From MFZZ01 sp964582715 (lineage in GTDB: Bacteria; Patescibacteriota; Microgenomatia; UBA1406; GWC2-37-13): DNA of 8,416 nucleotides. Within the stretch, counting starts at the first letter, position 1; every line of letters starts with the position of its first letter. The stretch lies in assembly GCA_964582715.1 (NCBI GenBank), contig CAZOSM010000013.1, positions 1 to 8,416 of the forward strand, read 5' to 3'. Of this stretch, positions 1 through 6,289 are shown piece after piece. The notes beneath the pieces were generated by a model. The model was not told the origin of the DNA and made no database searches. It was given only the letters and a program-made list of their open reading frames with translations. A program made the position numbers and the translations under genes.

Positions 1-139
1 GCAAACTTCTAGCTTGGTAAGCCAGATCTACTTCGTCATAATAAAGACCGGCCGGTACCTCCTCCAGGCGGTAGAACCGGACCACACCTGCCACCAGGAT
101 TATCAATAACAACCACCCCCATTTCTTGATTACCCTCAT
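1..139 (-). CDS. GT39-like membrane glycosyltransferase, N-terminal fragment
   Basis: This gene is cut by the left edge of the window; 46 codons are visible, starting with ATG at 139-137. The peptide begins MRVIKKWGW, followed by a hydrophobic helix (about residues 9-20) and then RFYRLEEVPAGLYYDE. A first membrane helix followed by a short loop with 'P-G-L-x-x-DE' is typical of the N-terminus of GT-C fold GT39/ArnT-like proteins, where an acidic residue of the first extracytoplasmic loop is catalytic. The likely role is transfer of a sugar from a polyprenyl-phosphate donor on the outer face of the membrane. It lies 145 bp downstream of another GT39-like gene on the same strand, so the two may be a tandem pair. 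No clear Shine-Dalgarno site precedes the ATG. The family call rests on 46 residues; the donor and acceptor cannot be told. Confidence 0.7.
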   Translation of the reverse strand, partial: MRVIKKWGWLLLIILVAGVVRFYRLEEVPAGLYYDEVDLAYQARSL

Positions 140-284
140 TCTCAACCCATCTTACTTTCCGCCTCGTTTAAATACAACCATCCCTAGCTGTCACTATTTA
201 CCTTAGCCAACTTTCTCCCGATCTCTTTTCTTCCCAAACCATCTTGTTCCCACAATTTTATTTGGCGACTTATGAAACTATCTG

Positions 285-1838
285 TTAATCGGATTTCTTC
301 AGGAGTGTTATTTCAGGCCCGTCCGGAATTGTAAAAACCTCAGCCGGTTCTTTATTGGGGAATATTTGTATCTGGTAAATCGGTAGCTCAGTAACCGGTC
401 CAGGCACATGTTCTTCGTTGATAATAAATAGGGCATCGACCTCTATCTCCCGTTCAGGATTTACCGGTTCTTTACCCTTCTTAGTGTACAAAAAGTAACG
501 GTAGTTCTGACCATAGAGATCATGTGAGGAAGCAATGAGGACGATATTATATTTTTCTCCCACTTCTACCCGGTCACTAATCGCTTCAGCTGTCCTCCGT
601 ATATCATCAATCTTCCAACTGGCATCCTGGTGAATCATCTTCGGCGCATTGTAATAACCGAAGACAGCTAGAAAAACAACGACGATTGTCAAGCCCAACC
701 ACTTATTAAACTCAACTAGAAAGGACAGCAGAGTTCCGATGAACAAGAATACCACCGGTAAAATAAATAGAACATAGTGGTGGTGCACTGGCCGCTGATA
801 CAGGGCAAGGCCTATTGCAGTCGGAATAATATAGGCAAATAACACCACTATATGCTGCCATTCTTCCCGTCTATTTTTGTTAACCGCGTAGTACCGGAGA
901 GTCATAAAAGTAAGCGCACCCAACACCGTTATAAAGGCCCGCTTGAATGGAAAACTTTCTTCTATCCCTACCGTACTGAACAGCAGTTCAAGTGTGTTAA
1001 TGAGCCTTTCGCCAAAGCCACCCCCCGTTCCATCAAAATCCCGTATTGCAAAGGCTCCTTCATTGGCAAACAGGTTCCTGAATGCCTGCGCGTTTAGCCA
1101 GTCATGTTTTAAGTCGAATAAAAAGAGCGGCAAAAACGAAAGAAGCATTACCAGGGTAGCTAAAAGTGTATTTTTGAGCAATGCCTTTAGCCGGACTCTG
1201 TTATTGCGTTGTTGCAAAAAACTTAGCAACCAAACACTAGCCGCTCCACCAGCCGTGATCAGATTTATGTAGTGCAGCTGAATAAGAGCACTAAAACAGA
1301 CGGCAACAGCTATCCAGCTGTGAAAATTCCCCCTCCAGGCTTTCCAGGTAAAAAAGACCATCAGCAACGAAACTAGCGGAGCTGGATTAGGGTTCCAGCT
1401 GAATCGGGAGTAGACGACAGCAATGCCTGAAAACGCAAACATTGTGGCAGCGATTAGCGCCACTCTTTCTCCTGCCATCCTCCTCCCGAGCCAGTACATT
1501 AGCGCAACAGTAAGCACACCCACAAAAGCGATAGCGTAGATTGGACCCATTGGGCTTGGGTATGAAAGCCAAAGAAATGGCAACATAAAATAGTAATAAA
1601 GCGGCCCTAGATATATGTCACCAACGCTTGTTATGGGGCCAATAAACACTGGATCTTTTTCTACGAACATTCGGGAAACCACGATCGCATCCCTACCTTG
1701 GTCTCCTAGAAATTGCTGAGAATCCTCTAGATTATAGAACCGCAGAAAAAACGCCGCGGCGACAAGCACCACCGCCACCCAGTCAGCGGTAGAAAACTGG
1801 TTGAGTTTCTGAACAATCCGCTGTAACCTAGCAGTCAT
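285..1838 (-). CDS. GT39-like (ArnT/PMT-type) integral membrane glycosyltransferase
   Basis: A 517-residue polytopic membrane protein. Numbered from the ATG at 1838, a first membrane helix (about 18-33) is followed by a loop with GDQGRD (45-50), whose acidic residues occupy the place of the catalytic Asp in GT39/ArnT enzymes. Further signs are GPLYYY (78-83), SRFSWNPNP (about 144-152), and roughly ten hydrophobic segments ending near residue 396. A soluble C-terminal portion follows, with DDIRRTAEAI and LIASSHDLYGQNYRYF. Proteins of this type move a sugar from a polyprenyl-phosphate carrier to a lipid or protein outside the cytoplasmic membrane; the substrate is unknown. The frame is open upstream to a TTG at 1889, adding MLWSCPVNCLKVSRQTN, but this extension is unlike a membrane-protein N-terminus and I prefer the ATG. 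A second GT39-like gene follows on the same strand after 145 bp. The family is fairly sure; the exact reaction is not. Confidence 0.82.
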   Translation of the reverse strand: MTARLQRIVQKLNQFSTADWVAVVLVAAAFFLRFYNLEDSQQFLGDQGRDAIVVSRMFVEKDPVFIGPITSVGDIYLGPLYYYFMLPFLWLSYPSPMGPIYAIAFVGVLTVALMYWLGRRMAGERVALIAATMFAFSGIAVVYSRFSWNPNPAPLVSLLMVFFTWKAWRGNFHSWIAVAVCFSALIQLHYINLITAGGAASVWLLSFLQQRNNRVRLKALLKNTLLATLVMLLSFLPLFLFDLKHDWLNAQAFRNLFANEGAFAIRDFDGTGGGFGERLINTLELLFSTVGIEESFPFKRAFITVLGALTFMTLRYYAVNKNRREEWQHIVVLFAYIIPTAIGLALYQRPVHHHYVLFILPVVFLFIGTLLSFLVEFNKWLGLTIVVVFLAVFGYYNAPKMIHQDASWKIDDIRRTAEAISDRVEVGEKYNIVLIASSHDLYGQNYRYFLYTKKGKEPVNPEREIEVDALFIINEEHVPGPVTELPIYQIQIFPNKEPAEVFTIPDGPEITLLKKSD

Positions 1839-1863
1839 ATTTGTCTGCCTACTCACTTTCAAA

Positions 1864-1873
1864 CAGTTAACTG
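1864..1873. repeat. Perfect 10-bp palindrome CAGTTAACTG
   Basis: The ten bases read identically on both strands. The site lies 26 bp upstream of the chosen ATG of the GT39-like gene at 1838, so it could be an operator for that gene. It would be inside the coding region if the TTG start at 1889 were used. A 10-bp palindrome can arise by chance in several kilobases, so a function is only inferred. Confidence 0.3.
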
Positions 1874-1919
1874 GGCAAGACCATAACAATTCATAAGGCC
1901 TTCATAGACACAGAAAACA

Positions 1920-1939
1920 AAGAACTGTCCCCCGTTCTT
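1920..1939. repeat. Short inverted repeat with a C-rich loop (AAGAAC / GTTCTT)
   Basis: Six-base perfect arms AAGAAC (1920-1925) and GTTCTT (1934-1939) enclose the loop TGTCCCCC. On the minus strand it reads AAGAAC-GGGGGACA-GTTCTT followed by TGTTTTC. From memory, short palindromes containing a GGGGACAG core are common near single-strand transposases of the Y1/RAYT type, so this could be a REP-like remnant; no transposase gene is visible here. Read as a terminator on the minus strand, the stem is AU-rich and the T tract poor. Confidence 0.35.
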
Positions 1940-2433
1940 CATGAATTTAATGGTAGGTATTTGTATTTCATATAATGAGCTAAGACTCATCAGGCTTCTG
2001 TTTGATTTGAGACTCAATATTCTGTGTTTCGTTCATAGCCCCACTCACATTATTGAGTATACCGACAACAAAGAGTTAGGACAACTGATTGTCTCCGTTA
2101 CCTACATTTTAAATTTAATGATCTTGACGATTGATATTCTAATCTCAACAATTGGAATTACAAAAACAAAAATGGGAGGCGTCACTTACAACACACAGCC
2201 ATAAGCTCGTTTCTCCCTCGTGATTAAAGCTGTTTTAGCTTAGAACTGTTAAATTATCAAAATATCTATTTCCACTCCGAGTTTAGAAACAGTTATTGCC
2301 TTATCCCAATTAGATAATATTTTTCCGAAGAAACAGGTGCTCCCAGCCAAGGATGATTTGATTATTTCAACAACTGTCTTGACGGTCTAACGGCGTTAAA
2401 AGTCTCTCACCTTGATGTTTTCTTGCCCCCAAC

Positions 2434-2456
2434 CCAGAATACAGGCTATATCCTGG
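2434..2456 (-). other. Imperfect hairpin downstream of the radical SAM gene
   Basis: Arms 2434-2441 and 2449-2456 pair over eight positions in the minus-strand transcript, with one G-U wobble and a 7-base loop. It begins 24 bp past the stop codon of the radical SAM gene. No T tract follows, so it is not a standard intrinsic terminator. It could protect the 3' end of the message or be chance. Confidence 0.25.
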
Positions 2457-2479
2457 TGAAAATACCAACCGCTTTCGAA

Positions 2480-4018
2480 TTACGCCTGTTTTACCTCTAC
2501 CACTCTGTTCGCCTCGGTTAAGTTAAAGATGTGCTGTCTTACTCTTCGTACCGCCCTCCAGCCATAGGTAAACAGGAATTGCCAGTCCTTTTTCTTGAAT
2601 GTCTTTAGGTAAGTTATCTGTCTCCACAAGAACTTGGGATGGAAAGCAATGGAATACATCTCCCTGATGGCTTGGTAATATCGCTCGTGAGGTAGGGGAG
2701 TCTTGACGATTAGCTTGCTCATATCAAAGTCATCGTAATCATCAGTCAGTAGTACTCCTTTGTTAATACACTCCTGGTGGTAAGGGGTGTAATCAAGTGG
2801 TGTACACAAAGTTACCTGCAAAGTTCGAGCCAGTCCTGAGAACATCAGGTACTTCACATAATCAATGGTCTCCTGAAGCATTTTCTCAGTCTCCCAGTAA
2901 TAGCCCACCATGATAGTCAGGTGAGGGTGTAGCCCAGCTTCCGTCATCCACTTCAAAGCTCTCTCAATGTATTTCTTCTGATATCCTTTGTTTAATCTTT
3001 TTAACGTCTCATCACTCCCTGACTCAAGGCCGATTAAGACAAAGCGGAAGTTAGCCTTCCCCATCAGCTCTATCGTCTCCTTATCAAGATACTCAAAGCG
3101 AGTATTCAAACCAAAATAACACCCTTTTTTGTGAAGTCCTCGATCAATGATCCCCTGGGCAAACTTTCTGGCATCCTCGCCCCTATACCACACCCCCGAG
3201 TCATCAAAAATCTCTTTTACTCCATATTCATTAATGAGTCGCTCATATTCATCCAGAGATCTCTCCACCGACATCTTAGAGAAAGTCATCTCCGGCCCGT
3301 TGTATCTACAAAAAGTACACTTGCCAAACATGCAGTCTCGAATCACGCTGGTGGCATATGTTCCAGGAGTTTGCAGGAAGTTACCGTTCTCGTACGCGTA
3401 GTTTTTCCAATTCACTAAGTCACGGTCAATCAAAGGCGACTTATTTAATGGCTCTACCTGACGGAAGTTGCCCGTATCCCGATACTTACTCCCTCTTACT
3501 CTAATGGTTAACCCTTCGATCTTGCAGGATCTTCTCCAGTCCTTATTACTCTCCAAGTAGGGGATCAGTCTATGCAACACAAAATCAATATGGTTGCTTT
3601 TAAGCACAATATCCGTCTTGCTGTGATCAAGCGTCTCCTCAGGCTTTCTCATCGAGTGATAGCCTGACATGATAAAGATGGTTTTGGGTAGTTTCCTGTT
3701 AAGCTCGTTTATCGTCTTCCAGTAAAACTTCATTACCGGAGTCGTGCTCTCAAACACCACCACATCTGGTTGCCATCTAACCAGGTCTCTAAACCATTTC
3801 TCATAGGTCTTTAACTGAGCATTGCCATCATCCCACCTCACGTTATATCCCATCTGCTTAAGCCAGGTTGCCGCCTGAGCCTGGACAACTGGTAGCAAGT
3901 AAGTCGGGGTCTTGAAATACTGCACATTGCGGTTCTGAGACACCATTGCCTTCTGCCCCAGCTTGTTAACAATTGGGGGATACGAGATGGCGATTTTTAG
4001 TTTCTTTTTTCTAGCCAT
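2480..4018 (-). CDS. Radical SAM protein with B12-binding-like N-terminal domain
   Basis: A 512-residue cytoplasmic enzyme. Residues about 7-160 look like the Rossmann-type cobalamin-binding domain found before many radical SAM cores (KIAISYPP, then QPDVVVFESTTP at 83-94 and FIMSGYHS at 115-122). The usual DXHXXG cobalamin-ligating motif is not visible, so B12 may bind base-off or not at all. The cluster cysteines are C229, C234 and C237 in DCMFGKCTFCRY, giving CX4CX2C, one residue longer than the canonical CX3CX2C. IFDDSGVW (270-277) and LIGLESGSDETLKRLNKG (328-345) match later strands of the radical SAM barrel. A basic C-terminal region follows the barrel. The start ATG lies 4 bp past the stop of the reductase gene, so the two are probably co-translated and the reductase may supply electrons to the cluster. 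The substrate cannot be told; methylation or C-C bond chemistry on a lipid or glycan precursor is possible. Confidence 0.85.
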   Translation of the reverse strand: MARKKKLKIAISYPPIVNKLGQKAMVSQNRNVQYFKTPTYLLPVVQAQAATWLKQMGYNVRWDDGNAQLKTYEKWFRDLVRWQPDVVVFESTTPVMKFYWKTINELNRKLPKTIFIMSGYHSMRKPEETLDHSKTDIVLKSNHIDFVLHRLIPYLESNKDWRRSCKIEGLTIRVRGSKYRDTGNFRQVEPLNKSPLIDRDLVNWKNYAYENGNFLQTPGTYATSVIRDCMFGKCTFCRYNGPEMTFSKMSVERSLDEYERLINEYGVKEIFDDSGVWYRGEDARKFAQGIIDRGLHKKGCYFGLNTRFEYLDKETIELMGKANFRFVLIGLESGSDETLKRLNKGYQKKYIERALKWMTEAGLHPHLTIMVGYYWETEKMLQETIDYVKYLMFSGLARTLQVTLCTPLDYTPYHQECINKGVLLTDDYDDFDMSKLIVKTPLPHERYYQAIREMYSIAFHPKFLWRQITYLKTFKKKDWQFLFTYGWRAVRRVRQHIFNLTEANRVVEVKQA

Positions 4019-4022
4019 ATTT

Positions 4023-4730
4023 TTAGAAAAATACCTCCGTTACTATATTACTTCCATTTATCCCAGTCTCACTTAAGATATCATAGACGTCGTTGATCAT
4101 CTCACTGTTGCCACATAAGTAGTATCTAGCCTTTTTATCGATTTTGTTTGACCTTAGATACTCAGTCACTCTGCCGCTAAAATCTCCACCCTTTTCTCTT
4201 GACACACAGGCTACATATCGGTTTTTGGCATAGTCCTTGCGGTCATACTGCTCGTTTGCATATCTGATTCCATGAATGATCTGGTAATCAAGTTTAGGGT
4301 ATGTTTTGACAAAGGAATGGAATGGAGCTATTCCTGTTCCAGTAGCAATCAGGATATGTTTTTGGTTAAGCTTCTGTTCGTCTAGGACAAACAAGCCATA
4401 TGCTCCATCAAGAGACACCTTATTTCCTGGTTTGAGTTTAGAAAGCCTAGGAGTTACTGCGCCACCCTCGACTGTTTTAATCAAGAACTCTAGTTTGTCA
4501 TCATTGGGGGATGAGTAGCTGGAGTACTCGCGGTTAATCGCTTCATTTACCAAACCAATGTTGACACATTGGCCGGGAATGAATTTAAAGTTTTTCTTCT
4601 CAATCTGGAGTACAAAAGCTGAATCAGTCAAATGTCTTATACCCAATACCTTATGAGTTCCTTGTTGTCTGCCGTACTCTATTGTTTGCATACTTTTGCA
4701 TTCTATCACCCTCGTCTCAATTGGTCTCAT
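4023..4730 (-). CDS. Ferredoxin/flavodoxin-NADP+ reductase family protein
   Basis: A 235-residue soluble oxidoreductase of the plant-type FNR superfamily, closest in style to short bacterial FPR enzymes. The FAD domain carries IPGQCVNIGL (51-60), the flavin-binding REYSSYS (68-74) and GGAVTPRL (89-96), which would bind the FAD pyrophosphate. The nucleotide domain carries ATGTGIAPF (129-137), VSREKGG (176-182) with the Ser-Arg pair used for the NADPH 2'-phosphate, GRVTEYL (186-192) and YLCGNSEMI (204-212). The protein ends in two phenylalanines, and a C-terminal aromatic that stacks on the flavin is a family trait. No iron-sulfur cysteines are seen, so it should pass electrons to a separate ferredoxin or flavodoxin. 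It is the first gene of an operon with the radical SAM protein. An alternative start is the ATG at 4691 (residue 14), which would lose no conserved motif and leave 62 bp to the divergent gene. Confidence 0.85.
   Translation of the reverse strand: MRPIETRVIECKSMQTIEYGRQQGTHKVLGIRHLTDSAFVLQIEKKNFKFIPGQCVNIGLVNEAINREYSSYSSPNDDKLEFLIKTVEGGAVTPRLSKLKPGNKVSLDGAYGLFVLDEQKLNQKHILIATGTGIAPFHSFVKTYPKLDYQIIHGIRYANEQYDRKDYAKNRYVACVSREKGGDFSGRVTEYLRSNKIDKKARYYLCGNSEMINDVYDILSETGINGSNIVTEVFF
4034..4038 (-). promoter_or_regulatory. Candidate Shine-Dalgarno site GGAGG for the radical SAM gene
   Basis: On the minus strand GGAGG lies inside the last codons of the reductase gene, 15 bases before the radical SAM ATG at 4018. 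The spacing is longer than the usual 5-10 bases, so it may act weakly or be chance. It is the only good match to a ribosome site that I see before any gene start in the window. Confidence 0.35.
4685..4704. repeat. Two adjacent copies of a 10-bp unit (TTTGCATNCT)
   Basis: TTTGCATACT (4685-4694) is followed directly by TTTGCATTCT (4695-4704), with one mismatch. The pair lies inside the 5' end of the reductase gene as drawn, but half of it would be upstream if the ATG at 4691 is the true start. It is about 50 bp before the divergent GT2 gene and could be a binding site, though low complexity is an equal explanation. Confidence 0.3.
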
Positions 4731-4753
4731 TCTTGTACCACATATGAGCTAAA
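4731..4753. promoter_or_regulatory. Very short divergent intergenic junction
   Basis: Only 23 bp separate the start codons of the minus-strand reductase operon and the plus-strand glycan operon, so at least one promoter must lie inside coding sequence, or the reductase starts at 4691. For the plus strand, TTGGTC (4721-4726) and TATGAG (4743-4748) with a 16-bp spacer is a weak promoter match. It would start transcription at about the ATG of the GT2 gene, giving a leaderless message. This is suggestive only. Confidence 0.25.
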
Positions 4754-6289
4754 ATGGTCTTTATGAAATCCGTCCTTCCGTTAGTCTCTGTCGTTATCAC
4801 CACCAAGAATGAGGAGAAGCACATTGTCTCTTGCCTTAAGTCCATCAAAAACCAGGACTATCCTCAGAAGAAAATTGAGATAATCGTTGTTGACAACCAT
4901 TCTACTGATGACACCGTCAAGCTAGCTAAGAAATACACTCAAAACGTTTTTACCAAAGGCCCAGAAAGATCAGCTCAAAGAAACTATGGCATGATCATCA
5001 AGAGTCATGGTCAGTATGTCATGTATATAGACGCTGATATGGAGTTAAGTAAAAAGGTTATATCTTCTTGTGTTTCTAGGGTTACCAAGAACCCCGATAT
5101 TATTGGCCTGTATATTCGAGAGATAGTTACTGGGGACAGCTACTGGAGTAAGGTAAGGCGTTTTGAACGTAGTTTCTATGAGGGTACGGTTATAGACTGC
5201 GTTAGGTTTATTAAAAAGTCTGCTTTTGTAAAAGTAAAAGGTTTTGATGAGCGGCTAACCGGTCCAGAAGACTGGGACTTAGACAAAAAAATTCGTCAAC
5301 TCGGGAAAGTTGATTTAATCAAACAGCCTATCTATCACAATGAAGCTGAGTTTAACCTAAAGAAGTATCTGGCTAAAAAAAGTTACTATTCGAAAGGTCT
5401 TGACATATATATTAAGAAATGGAGTAAAGACGATTCTGATGTTAAGAAACAGTTCAGCCCCATATACAGGTTAGTGGTGGTATTTGTAGAGAAAGGAAAG
5501 TGGAAAGTATTATTATTAAGACCTCACCTCACAATAGGAATGGTCATTCTACGTTTTGCGGTGGGAATTAATTATGTAATTAGTCAAAAAATGAACCACA
5601 AAAAAATACTTTCTAAAATGTGGGATTCGGCGATGGATCTCAACAAACAAAATATTATTCAAATGCTAGAGTACAACCCGAAACACAATATCCTAGATTT
5701 AGGCTGTGATGATGGAAGTTGGACTATCGAACTAGCAAAAAAAACAGGGTCTAGTAATTTATATGGAGTTGATATAGTGGAGTCGAGTCTTAACAAAGCA
5801 AGAAAATTAGGAATAATCGCCAAAAAAGCAGATATCAATAAAAAATGGCCATTCAAAAACAACACCTTTGATTGTATACACAGTAATCAAGTAGTTGAAC
5901 ATATTTGGGATTTAGATTTTTTTGCAAAAGAAACACAAAGAACCCTGAAAAAGAATGGTTATGCAATTATATCTACGGAAAATCTTTCAAGCTGGGTTAA
6001 TATTATCGCCTTGGTATTTGCTTGGCAGCCATTCAGCTTAACGAACATCAGCTCTAAGAGGCTGGGGATAGGTAACCCATTTGCGATCCACAGAAATAAA
6101 AAACACAAGTTCTCAAGCTGGCTTCACACCCGCGTACTAACAATCAGAGCGATAAAAGAGGTGTTTGAAGAGCATGGAATGATAATGGATGGTGTTGTGG
6201 GTAGCGGATACTTCCCACTTCCCGCAGTCATTGGGAAAATAGAACCGTTTCATAGTCACTTTATCACACTAAAAATGATAAAAAAATGA
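4754..6289 (+). CDS. GT2 glycosyltransferase fused to a SAM-dependent methyltransferase
   Basis: A 511-residue two-domain protein. Residues about 9-275 are a GT-A fold family 2 glycosyltransferase: VSVVITTKNE (11-20), VVDNHSTDD (45-53), a DAD metal and nucleotide-sugar motif at 93-95 (YIDADMEL), and GPEDWDL (170-176), the acidic stretch near the acceptor site. The hydrophobic stretch at about 252-276 looks like the normal C-terminal end of a GT2 protein. Residues about 281-511 are a class I methyltransferase of the Methyltransf_11 type: motif I ILDLGCDDG (313-321), acidic GVDIVE (338-343), and SNQVVEHIWD (377-386). The protein probably adds a sugar and then methylates the glycan or lipid-linked product in the cytoplasm. 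The ATG at 5591 (residue 280) falls exactly at the junction, so the two halves may come from a fusion of separate genes. The stop overlaps the next start (ATGA), showing an operon. Start 4754 has no ribosome site; 4763 is an alternative. Confidence 0.85.
   Translation: MVFMKSVLPLVSVVITTKNEEKHIVSCLKSIKNQDYPQKKIEIIVVDNHSTDDTVKLAKKYTQNVFTKGPERSAQRNYGMIIKSHGQYVMYIDADMELSKKVISSCVSRVTKNPDIIGLYIREIVTGDSYWSKVRRFERSFYEGTVIDCVRFIKKSAFVKVKGFDERLTGPEDWDLDKKIRQLGKVDLIKQPIYHNEAEFNLKKYLAKKSYYSKGLDIYIKKWSKDDSDVKKQFSPIYRLVVVFVEKGKWKVLLLRPHLTIGMVILRFAVGINYVISQKMNHKKILSKMWDSAMDLNKQNIIQMLEYNPKHNILDLGCDDGSWTIELAKKTGSSNLYGVDIVESSLNKARKLGIIAKKADINKKWPFKNNTFDCIHSNQVVEHIWDLDFFAKETQRTLKKNGYAIISTENLSSWVNIIALVFAWQPFSLTNISSKRLGIGNPFAIHRNKKHKFSSWLHTRVLTIRAIKEVFEEHGMIMDGVVGSGYFPLPAVIGKIEPFHSHFITLKMIKK

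Larger units (their letters stand above)
1839..2479. other. Long gap without a convincing gene
   Basis: About 640 bp separate the radical SAM gene from the GT39-like gene, both on the minus strand. Open frames here are short and unlike known proteins. The longest is a plus-strand frame at 1941-2204, with a hydrophobic, random-looking translation and no ribosome site. Around 2253-2390 both strands are open in mirrored phase for about 45 codons, without a good start codon. The gap holds a perfect 10-bp palindrome (1864-1873), a hairpin with a C-rich loop (1920-1939) and an imperfect hairpin (2434-2456). The promoter of the GT39-like gene should lie near its right-hand end at about 1840-1950, but I cannot pick a convincing -35/-10 pair. 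It may be a decayed gene or a regulatory region. Confidence 0.5.

Noticed and set aside
852..1272. Two plus-strand open frames inside the GT39-like gene
   Set aside because: They lie antisense to a well supported membrane protein and have no family features.
1839..1889. N-terminal extension of the GT39-like protein from a TTG start
   Set aside because: Rare start, polar and cysteine-containing extension unlike the family, and a normal ATG at 1838 just before the first membrane helix.
1941..2204. Plus-strand open frame of 87 codons in the large gap
   Set aside because: No ribosome site, random-looking hydrophobic translation, no recognisable motif, and it overlaps the hairpin region.
2227..2241. 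Inverted repeat AAGCT-GTTTT-AGCTT
   Set aside because: Only five base pairs, no context; expected by chance in an AT-rich gap.
2434..2456. Intrinsic terminator for the reductase-radical SAM operon
   Set aside because: The hairpin has a wobble pair and no T tract after it, so I list it only as a hairpin.
3131..3418. Plus-strand frames antisense to the radical SAM gene
   Set aside because: Shadows of the opposite coding strand, covering the conserved cluster motif of the real gene.
6287..6289. Possible TGA recoding (as in Gracilibacteria)
   Set aside because: The TGA sits at a sensible domain end inside an ATGA overlap, and read-through would meet a TAG three codons later.
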